Source: Caldilineaceae bacterium (GTDB lineage: Bacteria; Chloroflexota; Anaerolineae; Caldilineales; Caldilineaceae). Taken from it: a stretch of DNA of 64,000 bases. A model generated the notes under the pieces. That model saw only the letters and a program-made list of their open reading frames with translations, was not told the origin of the DNA and ran no database searches. How positions within the stretch are numbered: position 1 is the stretch's first letter; each line of letters begins with the position of its first letter. The stretch lies in contig JACKBA010000005.1 of the NCBI GenBank assembly GCA_020634815.1, forward strand, positions 62,001-126,000. Direction: 5' to 3'. This document shows positions 45,066 to 52,964 of the stretch, piece by piece. The translations under genes were made by a program, and so were the position numbers.

Positions 45066-45680
45066 TCATTCGACGGGCGTGGAGGGCAGCAGGTGTGCCA
45101 GCAGTTCGCTGGCGCCGGCCGCCGCGCGCGCCCGGTGGCTGATCCGGTTCTTGACTTCGGCGGGCAGTTCGGCCATCGATGCATCGTAGCCCGCGACGAA
45201 AAAGACCGGATCGTAGCCGAAGCCGTTGCTGCCGCGCGCTTCGTGCAGGATCGTACCCTTCACCGTGCCGTCGGCCGTGACGACCGCGCCGCCAGGCTGG
45301 GCAATGGCCACGACACAGTGAAAGCGCGCCGTGCGCTGCGCATCGGGAACGCCGGCCATCTCCGCCAACAGGGCGCGATAGCGGGCGTCGTCGGAGAGGC
45401 CGGGGCCCCCATAGCGTGCCGAGTAGACGCCGGGCCGTCCATCCAACGCGTCCACCTCCAGCCCGCTGTCGTCGGCCCACGTCAGCAGGCCCGACATGGC
45501 GGCGTAGGCGCGCGCCTTGAGGACGGCATTCTCGGCAAAGGTGACGCCGGTCTCGTCCACCTCCGCGTCGATGCCCTCGGCATCCAGCCAGGTGACTTCG
45601 ATGGGGAGATCGGCGAGCAGCGCCGCATATTCGCGCATCTTGCCGCGGTTGTGCGTCGCCACCAAGAGTCGAGTTGTCAC
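45066..45680 (-). CDS. rdgB: XTP/dITP pyrophosphatase (RdgB/HAM1 family)
   Basis: 204 residues. House-cleaning nucleotide pyrophosphatase: LLVATHNRGKMREYAALL, TFAENAVLKARAYAAMSGLL, ADDSGLEVDALDGRPGVYSA, GSNGFGYDPVFFV and KNRISHRARA. These motifs cover the substrate- and Mg-binding residues. It is upstream of dhaK in the same orientation and could share its transcript, but there is no functional link to glycerol use. Confidence 0.95.
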   Translation of the reverse strand: MTTRLLVATHNRGKMREYAALLADLPIEVTWLDAEGIDAEVDETGVTFAENAVLKARAYAAMSGLLTWADDSGLEVDALDGRPGVYSARYGGPGLSDDARYRALLAEMAGVPDAQRTARFHCVVAIAQPGGAVVTADGTVKGTILHEARGSNGFGYDPVFFVAGYDASMAELPAEVKNRISHRARAAAGASELLAHLLPSTPVE

Positions 45681-45743
45681 AGGTAGTTCTCGGCAGAAAG
45701 CTGCGGTTTCACGATGGATAGCTATCCTTGTCTTGCCGCTGAA

Positions 45744-45773
45744 TTGTCCACACCTCCCATGCTATCATATAAT
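45744..45773 (+). promoter_or_regulatory. Candidate promoter for prs-bactofilin
   Basis: TTGTCC (45744-45749), 18-bp spacer, TATAAT (45768-45773). The leader to prs would be about 145 nt. The 245-bp divergent gap from rdgB shows nothing else. Confidence 0.55.
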
Positions 45774-45925
45774 TTTTGACGATGGTAGCTGCGCATTCGC
45801 TGCATTTCTCTTGTTCTCAGCCATGTCTCGATGTGCGTCTCTGCCCGGCAACGGCAGGACGCTGACATCCGGACACCGGAACGACACGCGACTCAATTCA
45901 CCTACATGACTCTTGGGGGGCACTC

Positions 45926-46882
45926 ATGGTTGAATCCTACCATCCGCTTCGCATCTTCACCGGTTCCGCCCACCCAGGGCTGGCGCGCGAGATCACCGAT
46001 ATCCTGCACGTGGATCTGGGCAAGGCGACCACGCGGCGTATGCCGGACAGCGAAACCCACGTCATGTTGGACGAGGTGGTGCGCGACCAGGATATCTTTT
46101 TCATCCAGCCCTGTTCTGAACCCGTCAACGACCACCTGGTCGAGATGATTCTCTATCTCGATGCGTTTCGCCGCGCCAGCGCGCACAGCGTCAGCGTCGT
46201 CATCCCGTACTTTCCCTACGCGCGCCAGGAGCGCATGGCCAAGGGCCGCGAGGCGATCAGCGCGCGCGTCGTCGCCAACATGCTGGAGATGGCCGGCGCG
46301 CGCCGCGTCATCTACGTCGACATCCACAACCGTGCCATCCAGGGCTTCTTCAACATCCCGGTCGATCCGCTGAGCGCGGTGCCGCTGCTCGCCAACTATT
46401 TCCGCGCGCCGGAATTTGCCGACGGCGCCATCGTCAGCCCGGATGTGGGGCGCGCCAGCATGGCGGGCAAATATGCCGAGTTGCTCAATCTGCCGCTCGT
46501 GGTCATGCACAAACGGCGCATGGACTTTGCCACGACCGAGACCACGCACGTCGTCGGCGACATCGAGGGGCGGCGGCCCATCATCATCGACGATGTCATG
46601 GCGGGCGGCAGCGTGCTGAAACAGGTTGATGCGCTCTATGATGCGGGCGCAGTGGGCGGAGCCTGTTTTGCGATCACTCACCCCGTTCTGTTGCCGACCG
46701 CGCTCAAGCGGCTGGAAGAGGATGAGCGCATCGAGCGCCTGGTGGTGATGAACACGATCCCGGTGCCGCCAGAGAAGCAGCATCCCAAGGTCGTCGTGCT
46801 TTCGGTGGCCCAACTGCTGGCCGACATCATCTATCGCATCTATCGCGGCGAGAGTATCTCGTCCCAGCTCGTACTTTCCTAG
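45926..46882 (+). CDS. prs: Ribose-phosphate pyrophosphokinase (PRPP synthetase family)
   Basis: 318 residues. Makes PRPP from ribose 5-phosphate and ATP. Family segments are IFTGSAHPGLAREI, PDSETHVML, VVIPYFPYARQERMAKGREA, IYVDIHNRAIQGFF and SPDVGRASMAGKYAELL. The PRPP-binding loop IIIDDVMAGGSVLKQ is less Thr-rich than the usual DDxxDTxGT, so activity as a standard PRPP synthetase is likely but not certain. The start follows TTGGGGGGCAC. Confidence 0.88.
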   Translation: MVESYHPLRIFTGSAHPGLAREITDILHVDLGKATTRRMPDSETHVMLDEVVRDQDIFFIQPCSEPVNDHLVEMILYLDAFRRASAHSVSVVIPYFPYARQERMAKGREAISARVVANMLEMAGARRVIYVDIHNRAIQGFFNIPVDPLSAVPLLANYFRAPEFADGAIVSPDVGRASMAGKYAELLNLPLVVMHKRRMDFATTETTHVVGDIEGRRPIIIDDVMAGGSVLKQVDALYDAGAVGGACFAITHPVLLPTALKRLEEDERIERLVVMNTIPVPPEKQHPKVVVLSVAQLLADIIYRIYRGESISSQLVLS

Positions 46883-46895
46883 AAGGGAGCCTGCC

Positions 46896-47444
46896 GTGTT
46901 TGGACGTTCGCAACGCCCCGAAGCCGATGCCATCGAAGTGTTGATCGGCGCGCGCGCGACTTTCAGCGGGCGTTTGCAGTGTGATGCCAGCATCCGCATC
47001 GACGGCGCCGTGGATCAGGGTCAGATCGAGACGCCGGCCAATGTCATCCTGACCGAGACCGCCAATGTGCAGGGCGATATTGTGGCCAGGGTCGTGAGCA
47101 TCCGCGGCAAGTTCAAGGGCGTGATCCAGGCCGACCGCGTCGAACTGCTGGGCGGCAGCCAGGTCGGCGGCGTGCTCAATGTCAACAGCTTCTACATGGA
47201 TGAGAACGTGCTCATGCGCGCCGCGGTGAACATCCGCGCCGAGAACCTGGTGGAGGCGAAGGTGCCGCCGCCACCGGCCAATCCGGCCATCCCGGTCCAG
47301 CCGCCCGCTCAGCCGGTGAGTGCGCAACCTGTGCCACCGCCCGTCCAGCCGCCGATTGCGCCGCCCAATCAGCCGCCCGCCCAATCGACAGTTGCGCCGC
47401 TCACGCAGCCGCTGAGCGCGCCACCGTCGCCGCCGGCGGAATAA
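46896..47444 (+). CDS. Bactofilin-family polymer-forming protein
   Basis: 182 residues, GTG start preceded by AAGGGAG. The core (residues 15-120) is a right-handed beta-helix of bactofilin type: IGARATFSGRLQCDASIRID, VQGDIVARVVSIRGKFKGVI, ADRVELLGGSQVGGVL. The C-terminal 65 residues are Pro/Gln/Ala-rich (QPPAQPVSAQPVPPPVQPP). Bactofilins form filaments at the inner membrane that organise cell shape or peptidoglycan. The gene is 13 bp after prs. Confidence 0.9.
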   Translation: MFGRSQRPEADAIEVLIGARATFSGRLQCDASIRIDGAVDQGQIETPANVILTETANVQGDIVARVVSIRGKFKGVIQADRVELLGGSQVGGVLNVNSFYMDENVLMRAAVNIRAENLVEAKVPPPPANPAIPVQPPAQPVSAQPVPPPVQPPIAPPNQPPAQSTVAPLTQPLSAPPSPPAE

Positions 47445-47488
47445 GCTGACGGCGCCAAGTCCCATTTTCTTGCGGCACATTCCATGAA

Positions 47489-47531
47489 TCCTCACATTTT
47501 CACACAAGATTCCTGTGTACGCTTGTGAGGA
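47489..47531. promoter_or_regulatory. Dyad TCCTCACA-N27-TGTGAGGA upstream of tpx
   Basis: Two 8-bp inverted arms (47489-47496 and 47524-47531) with additional CACAAG/CTTGTG symmetry inside. It lies 90 bp before the tpx start and could be an operator or a leader hairpin. No partner regulator is in the window. Confidence 0.35.
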
Positions 47532-47619
47532 ATAAACCGAAATGGGGCGCCGTCCGTCGAGGGCGCTGCCGGATATTAACCAATCAACGATTCACAAACA
47601 GGAAAGTCGGACGAAGATC

Positions 47620-48132
47620 ATGAGCGAGCGAACAGTTGCATTTCGTGACAAGCAGTTGGCCGTACAGGGCCCCGAACTGAAGCCGGGCGACGTTGCGCCG
47701 GAGGTTGAATTGGCCACCGGTTTTTTGGCGACCTCCAGCCTTCTGGCCGACACGGCGGGCAAGGTCCGCCTCGTCAGTGTCGTGCCAAGCATCGACACGA
47801 GCGTGTGTGACGCACAGACGCGGCGCATGAACGAGGAGGCTGCGAATTTTGGCGACCAGGTAATCGTTGTGACCGTCAGCGTGGACATGCCCATGGCCCA
47901 GAAGCGCTGGTGCGGCGCGGCCGGCGTCGAGCGTGTGATCATGCTGTCGGATTACATGGGGCTGGCGTTCGGCCAGGCGTACGGCACTGCCGTCCCCGAT
48001 TTGGGCGCCGAGCAGCGCGCGATCTTCGTGATCGACGCCAATGACGTCGTCCGCTACGTCGAATACGTACCGGGCATCGGCCAGCATCCGGACTATGACG
48101 CGGCGCTGGCCGCCGTGCGTGCCCTGCTCTGA
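47620..48132 (+). CDS. tpx: Thiol peroxidase, atypical 2-Cys (Tpx)
   Basis: 170 residues from ATG 47620; the frame is open 26 codons earlier but those have no ribosome site. Peroxidatic Cys lies in PSIDTSVCDAQTRRMNEEA, the resolving Cys in KRWCGAAGVERV, and LSDYMGLAFGQAYG is the family signature. It reduces hydroperoxides using thioredoxin in the cytoplasm. Followed by a perfect terminator. Confidence 0.95.
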   Translation: MSERTVAFRDKQLAVQGPELKPGDVAPEVELATGFLATSSLLADTAGKVRLVSVVPSIDTSVCDAQTRRMNEEAANFGDQVIVVTVSVDMPMAQKRWCGAAGVERVIMLSDYMGLAFGQAYGTAVPDLGAEQRAIFVIDANDVVRYVEYVPGIGQHPDYDAALAAVRALL

Positions 48133-48158
48133 TCGACCGATCACTGCGAGTTCACCGA

Positions 48159-48194
48159 ACGCCGCCCGGCTTCACTGTGCCGGGCGGCGTTTTT
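48159..48194 (+). terminator. Intrinsic terminator after tpx
   Basis: Perfect 12-bp GC-rich stem (48159-48170 with 48179-48190), 8-nt loop, T-run. Confidence 0.92.
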
Positions 48195-48316
48195 CGTGGC
48201 CGAAGCTGGCGGCATGCCGTTGATCCGGCAGAGAGCGCGGACACACGTGCGTGCAACTTGGACATGGCGCAAGTCGCAGATCTGCGCTACACTATTCGCA
48301 GAAAGGAAGACATCCT

Positions 48317-48982
48317 ATGATGTGGCTGTTTGCGCTCGTTGCCGCTTTGATTGGCTATGTTCTGGGCTCAATTCCGGTGGGCCTGTGGGTCTGTCGCATG
48401 TATGGGGTCGATATCCGCACGGTGGGCAGCGGCCGCATCGGCGGCACCAATGCCTGGCGGGCGGCCGGCCTCAAGGCGGCTGTCCCCACCATCATCGGTG
48501 ATGCCGTCAAGGGTGCGGTGGCCGTGTTGCTCGTGCGCTGGCTCTTCTTCCTGCTCTTCCCGGAGCCGGGCGCCATGTCGGTGGAAGACGCCGTGACGCG
48601 CACCGACGCGCTGAACCTTTCCCTGGCGCTGGCCGGCGGCCTGGCGGTCATCGGCCACAACTGGTCCTTCCTCAACGGCTTCAAGGGTGGCGCCGGCGGC
48701 ATCACCACAGCGGCGACGACGCTGGCGATTTCGCCGCTGGTGGGCGGTATCACCATCATCATCGGCGCGTTCGTTATCTGGTGGACGCGCATTGCTTCGG
48801 TCGGCACCTTTGCCGTGGGCGTGGCGTCCTTTGCCCTCTTCCTCATCCTGGCCGTCGATCAGATTACGCCCTGGCCCTTTGCCATCTTCGGCGTGATTGC
48901 CCTGGCTGCCGTCATGATTGCCCTGCGTCCCAACCGCGAGAAGTTGCGCGAGCAGAAAGAACGGATCATCACCCTTTGGTAG
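48317..48982 (+). CDS. plsY: Glycerol-3-phosphate acyltransferase PlsY-family membrane protein
   Basis: 221 residues from ATG 48317, which follows AGGAAGA. Multi-helix membrane enzyme that acylates G3P with acyl-phosphate. Motifs are GSIPVGLWVCRMYGVDIRTV, GSGRIGGTNAWRAAGLKAAV and GHNWSFLNGFKGGAGGI. The last normally reads KGGKG; here it is KGGAG, so this may be a divergent paralog. Seven or so hydrophobic stretches. Ends at a perfect terminator. Confidence 0.88.
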   Translation: MMWLFALVAALIGYVLGSIPVGLWVCRMYGVDIRTVGSGRIGGTNAWRAAGLKAAVPTIIGDAVKGAVAVLLVRWLFFLLFPEPGAMSVEDAVTRTDALNLSLALAGGLAVIGHNWSFLNGFKGGAGGITTAATTLAISPLVGGITIIIGAFVIWWTRIASVGTFAVGVASFALFLILAVDQITPWPFAIFGVIALAAVMIALRPNREKLREQKERIITLW

Positions 48983-49000
48983 CGGGTTGGTTGGAAAATC

Positions 49001-49035
49001 AAGGCGGGCGGCCATGAACGGGCCGCCCGCCTTTT
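49001..49035. terminator. Intrinsic terminator between convergent plsY and MBL hydrolase
   Basis: Perfect 13-bp stem (49001-49013 with 49021-49033), 7-nt loop, T-run on the plus side and A-run on the minus side; it can serve both genes. Confidence 0.9.
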
Positions 49036-49055
49036 TGTTGGGTTGCCGGCGCCAG

Positions 49056-49786
49056 CTACGCGGCGACGCGTGCCTTGTTTGACTGGTACCAACGGCGCAC
49101 GTCATCCGCCGCCAGCGGACCGCCGTGACCGAATCCGCCGCCAGCGGACCGCCGTGACCGACCAGCAGCCGGCGCGGAGTCTTGGCGAGGACGCGCTCCA
49201 TGCTGGCGAACAATTGCCCGAAATCGGCGACGAAGTAGTGCAACTGCGGTCGCGTCGCCATGATCGCGCCGCCGAGCCGCCCGCCCATGAGCAGGTCGCC
49301 GGCGATAATGTCGCCATCTGCCAGTAACAGCGACACGGAGCCTGGCGTGTGTCCCGGTGTTGGGATCGCGCGGCCATCCACGCCGAAAGGTCGCAGGTCC
49401 ATCTCCGCGTCGATGAGGTGGGTGGCGGCGACCGGTGGAAAGGGTTTGTCCACAAAGGGCGTGATCATCCGTGCCTCCCAGCCGGTGAGCGTGCCCAGCA
49501 CGTTGCGCCCCGATCGCGCCATGGCGTCGTCGGCGCGATGCAGCGCAGTCGGCGCGCCGCTCAGCGCCGCCAGCTCATTGGCCGCCCCCACGTGGTCGCC
49601 GTGGCCGTGGGTGAGCAGGATCAGGCTCAACTCCTCCGGCGCCACGCCGGCCCGTCGCAGCGCCGCCACGATACGGTCGGCGTCGCCCGGCGCGCCGGTA
49701 TCGACGAGGATGGGGCGCTTGCCCTGCACGAGATAGGCGTTGGCCAGCGGCAGCTTGATGCGGGTAATGGTGGTCTGCGACGTCAT
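49056..49786 (-). pseudogene. MBL-fold metallo-hydrolase, C-terminus frameshifted by 29-bp duplication
   Basis: From ATG 49786 the protein shows the metallo-beta-lactamase fold: VDTGAPGDADRI, LTHGHGDHVGAANELA (HxHxDH metal site), PTPGHTPGSVSLLLADGDII, AGDLL and the final LLVGHGGPLAAD. At 49104-49161 a 29-bp unit is exactly duplicated; 29 is not divisible by three, so the frame shifts. With one copy, the protein would end DDVRRWYQSNKARVAA at a TAG at 49056-49058, just before the terminator. With two, the frame runs on antisense through the terminator and plsY to 48368, giving a spurious 470-residue product. All metal ligands precede the break, so some activity may persist. Confidence 0.85.
49104..49161. 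repeat. Exact 29-bp tandem duplication
   Basis: Two identical copies (49104-49132 and 49133-49161) inside the MBL hydrolase gene. Perfect identity implies a recent event or an assembly error. Confidence 0.95.
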
Positions 49787-49830
49787 CGCGATTCTCCCTT
49801 CGGCGGACATTTGAACGGCGTGCTCGAGGC

Positions 49831-50832
49831 TCAGGCGGGCTGTGCTGCCACTGTGCGCCGTCCCGCTGCCAACGATAGTAGGGCGCCTGCTGCCACGCCG
49901 GCAGCCAGCAACCCCGCCGCGAGCAGCGTAGTGCTGTCGGGCGCGATCAGCGGCTGAGCGCGCATGGCCTGCCACGTGAGCAGGAGCGTCAGCCCCAGGT
50001 AACCGAGCCCGGCCGTCCAGATCAGGCCGACGCGCTGGCGTTGCGTCAGGCGGCGCTTTGCGGCGGGGCGTGTCAGCAGGAAGGCCAGGAAGGGCAGCAC
50101 CTGCAATCCGTGCAGCCCGAAGAAGTGGCCGACGCGCAGGTCACCGCCGGTCGTGCTCCAGCCCAGGAAGGGCAGCCCCGGCCCGCCATCGTCCACGCCG
50201 ACGCTGTGCGCGCCGACCACGGTGACCGGTTCGCCGGCTTCGGCGGCGGCCAGCGACGACGGCGGCAGGTTGCCGGAGGTCATCAGCGCGCCGGAGCCCA
50301 TGCCGGCAAGCGCGATGATCAACCCCCAGCGCAGACCCCAGGCAACCACCGGATCGGGCAGGCGCTGGAAGAGCAGGAAGATGGCGAGCAGGAAACCGGC
50401 CAGCGAGAGCAACATGATGAACGTGCCCATGATGCCGAAGACGATGCCGTCAAACGCCGTCGCGGCGTTGAAGTGGCTCGTCGTGCCGCGCAGCACCTGC
50501 ATGGTAATCAGCGCCGTCTCGACGATCAGCGCGACGCCCGTGACTGTGGCGATCCCCTGCACCCAGCGGCGGCGTCCCTGCACGTAAGTCAACATCCACA
50601 GGATCGTGGCGCCGTAGATGCCGCCGGAAAGGGCGAATTTGAGCGGCTTGATCCAGCCGTTGGCGCCGCCAATGACTTTCGGATCGACCGCCATGCCGAG
50701 CAGCAGCAGCGGCACGAGCGCCACATGGAGCAGAATCGCCAGCGTCAGCGTGCGGTTGAAGCGCCATGCGCGCTGCCAGAGTGCATGGTATGGCGGGGCG
50801 GAACGTTGGGCTGCAATCGAGTTGGTTGTCAT
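49831..50832 (-). CDS. Multi-pass membrane protein, unknown function
   Basis: 333 residues with seven or eight predicted helices. Distinctive segments are GWIKPLKFALSGGIYGATIL, SHFNAATAFDGIVFGIMGT and VGHFFGLHGLQVLPFLAFLL, with several His in or near helices. The pattern is that of an uncharacterised family, and I cannot assign a function. It follows the ABA4-like gene by 99 bp in the same orientation behind the palindromic operator at 51462-51478. Confidence 0.68.
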   Translation of the reverse strand: MTTNSIAAQRSAPPYHALWQRAWRFNRTLTLAILLHVALVPLLLLGMAVDPKVIGGANGWIKPLKFALSGGIYGATILWMLTYVQGRRRWVQGIATVTGVALIVETALITMQVLRGTTSHFNAATAFDGIVFGIMGTFIMLLSLAGFLLAIFLLFQRLPDPVVAWGLRWGLIIALAGMGSGALMTSGNLPPSSLAAAEAGEPVTVVGAHSVGVDDGGPGLPFLGWSTTGGDLRVGHFFGLHGLQVLPFLAFLLTRPAAKRRLTQRQRVGLIWTAGLGYLGLTLLLTWQAMRAQPLIAPDSTTLLAAGLLAAGVAAGALLSLAAGRRTVAAQPA

Positions 50833-50931
50833 TTTGGACTCCTTGTCCTGGTCAAATGTGATGCGTCGTGTGAATTACGTCTGCCCAGCGGGGCGAGAAA
50901 GCATCAGTGTACGTTGGCAACGTCGCTACAA

Positions 50932-51375
50932 TCAGGCCGTATGGTCGGGTACGAGCGCCCACGCGCGCGTCTTAAGCAGCCGCGCCAGTACGTAGAGCAG
51001 CAAGCCCGCCGGTCCGATCATCAACACGAAAAAGAGAATCGGCGAGACGACCCACGCGCTCAGCCCTACGCGGCGCCCGTCCAGATAGACCCAGCGGCCG
51101 ACGAACAGGTCGAAGGCGAGAAAGTGCGCCCAGGCCACGGTAGCCCCTTCCGGCGTGCCCAGCAACGCGGCGATAGCAGCCAGCTCGGGATTGGCCAGCA
51201 TCGGTAAGAGCGCCGGTAGGTTGGGAACCACCAGCACGGCATAGAGCACCGCCGCCGGCACCACGGGCCACAGCGATGCCATGACGCGGCCCGTCCAACG
51301 CCAGCGCGGCAGGAAGATCATGGCCAGCCAGAAGGGCAAGACGAGCAAATTGCTGAGTGAAAAGAGCGTTTCCAT
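50932..51375 (-). CDS. ABA4-like membrane protein
   Basis: 147 residues, four helices. The pattern FSLSNLLVLPFWLAMIFLPR followed by TPEGATVAWAHFLAFDLFVG and RWVYLDGRRVGLSAWV is that of the ABA4-like (DUF4281) family, named for a plant protein needed for neoxanthin synthesis; bacterial members are uncharacterised. It starts the leftward pair ABA4-like / membrane protein; about 85 bp upstream is a perfect palindrome. Confidence 0.8.
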   Translation of the reverse strand: METLFSLSNLLVLPFWLAMIFLPRWRWTGRVMASLWPVVPAAVLYAVLVVPNLPALLPMLANPELAAIAALLGTPEGATVAWAHFLAFDLFVGRWVYLDGRRVGLSAWVVSPILFFVLMIGPAGLLLYVLARLLKTRAWALVPDHTA

Positions 51376-51461
51376 GGTTGTTTCCTGTCTTCAGAGCATT
51401 CAGCCGCAACTGAGCGTTCGTCTTTGGGTACGTGAGAATCCGGCTCAAACGACTATAGGTT

Positions 51462-51495
51462 TCCGAACAATGTTCGGATATTAGCAGGTGTTCGG
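51462..51495. promoter_or_regulatory. Palindromic operator TCCGAACA-A-TGTTCGGA plus half site
   Basis: Perfect 17-bp palindrome (51462-51478) with a further TGTTCGG half site at 51489-51495. The size and symmetry suit a TetR-type or similar dimeric repressor controlling the ABA4-like operon. No regulator gene is adjacent. Confidence 0.6.
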
Positions 51496-51521
51496 GCGGT
51501 TGTCAAGCACCAATTTCACTC

Positions 51522-51602
51522 GTTCACGATTTGTAGTGACGGCTTCAGCCGTTCCAGAGGAAGTCTACGACTGAAGTCGTCACTACAGCGACAATCGTGA
51601 AC
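51522..51602. repeat. REP-like extragenic palindrome
   Basis: Arms GTTCACGATT/AATCGTGAAC outside and GTAGTGACGGCTTCAGCCGT / ACGACTGAAGTCGTCACTAC inside, about 14 nt loop. A half-copy of the same sequence occurs at 63951-63970, so it is dispersed in the genome. Confidence 0.8.
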
Positions 51603-51742
51603 TACTGAATTTGGCGAGAGATTGCTACGAGTTGGGTAGGCGGGCAGCGCCGGCGTTGTGCTGCACAAGCGCGGTTGTTTCGGGCCGGCAAGATGCCCCG
51701 GCGATGGATTTGTCTGGTTGGATGTTCGTGGGGACGGAGCTA

Positions 51743-52964
51743 TAGACAATCAGAAAAAGATTCGTGATTGAGGTTGGTTCCGTGGAAGTGAGGGTTGAAA
51801 AAAGAACAGAGAGATGCGATCCTAACGGGTGACAAAACCCATTCGAAAGGAAGCATCTCTCATGGACATCAGGATACGTCTTCGTCGTGATCTGCGTCAA
51901 GCTGTGATTGAGCGGTTGCAGCAAGCCTACCAAAGCGGGCAGGTGCGGCTGGTGCGGCGGATTCATGCCCTGTTGTTCGTGATTGAAGGTAAGGCGATTG
52001 ACGAAGTAGCGACCATGCTGAACCTTGGGGCACAGACGGTGCGAGATTACGTGAACGCCTTTCTGTGGCGCGGTGTCGCGAGTTTGGCGTATCAGAAACC
52101 AGCGGGGCGACCGCCGAAGCTGACCAAGACGCAACGAAAGGAGTTGGCGGCGCTGATCAAAGCTGGGCCAGAGGCGGCGGGTTACACGACAGCGTGTTGG
52201 AGTGCGGTGCTGATCCAGGACTTGGTGCTGCGCATCTTTGGAGTTGAATATCATCCCCACTACCTCTGTACGCTGCTGGACCAAATGGGGTTTTCGTTTC
52301 AGAAGGCGCGTTTTATTTCGGACCACTTGAATGCAGCAGCGCGAGAGGTGTGGGAACAGCAGACCTGGCCGGGAATTGTCCGGCTGGCGCAGGCGAAAGA
52401 CGCCATGATTCTCTTTGGCGATGAAGCGGGTTTCGCCCAGTGGGGCTCCCTGAGTTACACCTGGGCACCAAAGGGTGAGCAACCACTCGTCAAAACCTGT
52501 GGTAAACGCAAGGCTTATAAGGTCATGGGCTTGATCGATTACCGTTCCGGTCGCTTCTTCTGGCAAGGTCAGACTGAGCGCTTCACCAGCGGCACCTATG
52601 CTGACTTTCTGACCAAGGTCCTGGCCCAGACCCAACAGCACATCATCCTGATCCAGGATGGCGCCAGGTATCACACCAGTCGAGTGATGAATGAGTTCTT
52701 TGCCCTGCATGCCCAACGCCTCACCAAGTTCCAGTTGCCATCCTACTCTCCGGACTTCAACCCCATCGAATATCTGTGGAAGAAGGTCAAAAAGGCGGCA
52801 ACGCACCTCAAGTACTTTGCGTCCTTTGACGCCTTGACCACCGCCGTTGACCGCACTTTGTGCGAATTCGCCGAGCTACCTGACGAGATCCTGGCCCTCA
52901 TGGGCCACTACTGCGAAACGATGGGCGCCGAAGCGTGATTCACGATTCTTTTTCTGAACATCTA
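51743..52964 (+). mobile_element. IS630-family insertion sequence
   Basis: About 1.22 kb with terminal inverted repeats of about 28 bp: left end TAGACAATCAGAAAAAGATT, right end (reverse complement) TAGATGTTCAGAAAAAGAAT. It is flanked by TA at 51741-51742 and 52965-52966, the target duplication typical of IS630/Tc1-mariner. It carries a single intact transposase gene. It is inserted exactly in the stop codon of the FAD oxidoreductase to the right. Confidence 0.92.
51862..52938 (+). CDS. IS630-family transposase
   Basis: 358 residues from ATG 51862 (AAAGGAAG upstream; GTG 51829 is also in frame). The N-terminal helix-turn-helix (IDEVATMLNLGAQTVRDYVN) is followed by KPAGRPPKLT and the DDE catalytic domain: FGDEAGFAQWGS, LIQDGARYHTS and PSYSPDFNPIEYLWKKVKKA. 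All three acidic residues are present, so the enzyme should be active. Base composition is lower in GC than in its neighbours. Confidence 0.95.
   Translation: MDIRIRLRRDLRQAVIERLQQAYQSGQVRLVRRIHALLFVIEGKAIDEVATMLNLGAQTVRDYVNAFLWRGVASLAYQKPAGRPPKLTKTQRKELAALIKAGPEAAGYTTACWSAVLIQDLVLRIFGVEYHPHYLCTLLDQMGFSFQKARFISDHLNAAAREVWEQQTWPGIVRLAQAKDAMILFGDEAGFAQWGSLSYTWAPKGEQPLVKTCGKRKAYKVMGLIDYRSGRFFWQGQTERFTSGTYADFLTKVLAQTQQHIILIQDGARYHTSRVMNEFFALHAQRLTKFQLPSYSPDFNPIEYLWKKVKKAATHLKYFASFDALTTAVDRTLCEFAELPDEILALMGHYCETMGAEA

Larger units (their letters stand above)
51376..51742. other. Intergenic region: operator, REP-like hairpin, IS left flank
   Basis: No gene seen. It contains the palindromic operator (51462-51478), the REP-like dyad (51522-51602) and about 140 bp up to the IS630 left end. 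This last part would be the 3' flank of the FAD oxidoreductase gene before the insertion. Confidence 0.55.

Noticed and set aside
45016..45480. N-terminal extension of dhaK
   Set aside because: It overlaps rdgB in another frame; DhaK homology begins at the Met at 45015, which has a ribosome site.
48368..49055. Extension of the MBL hydrolase through plsY
   Set aside because: It results from the 29-bp frameshift, passes through a perfect terminator stem and is antisense to a conserved gene.
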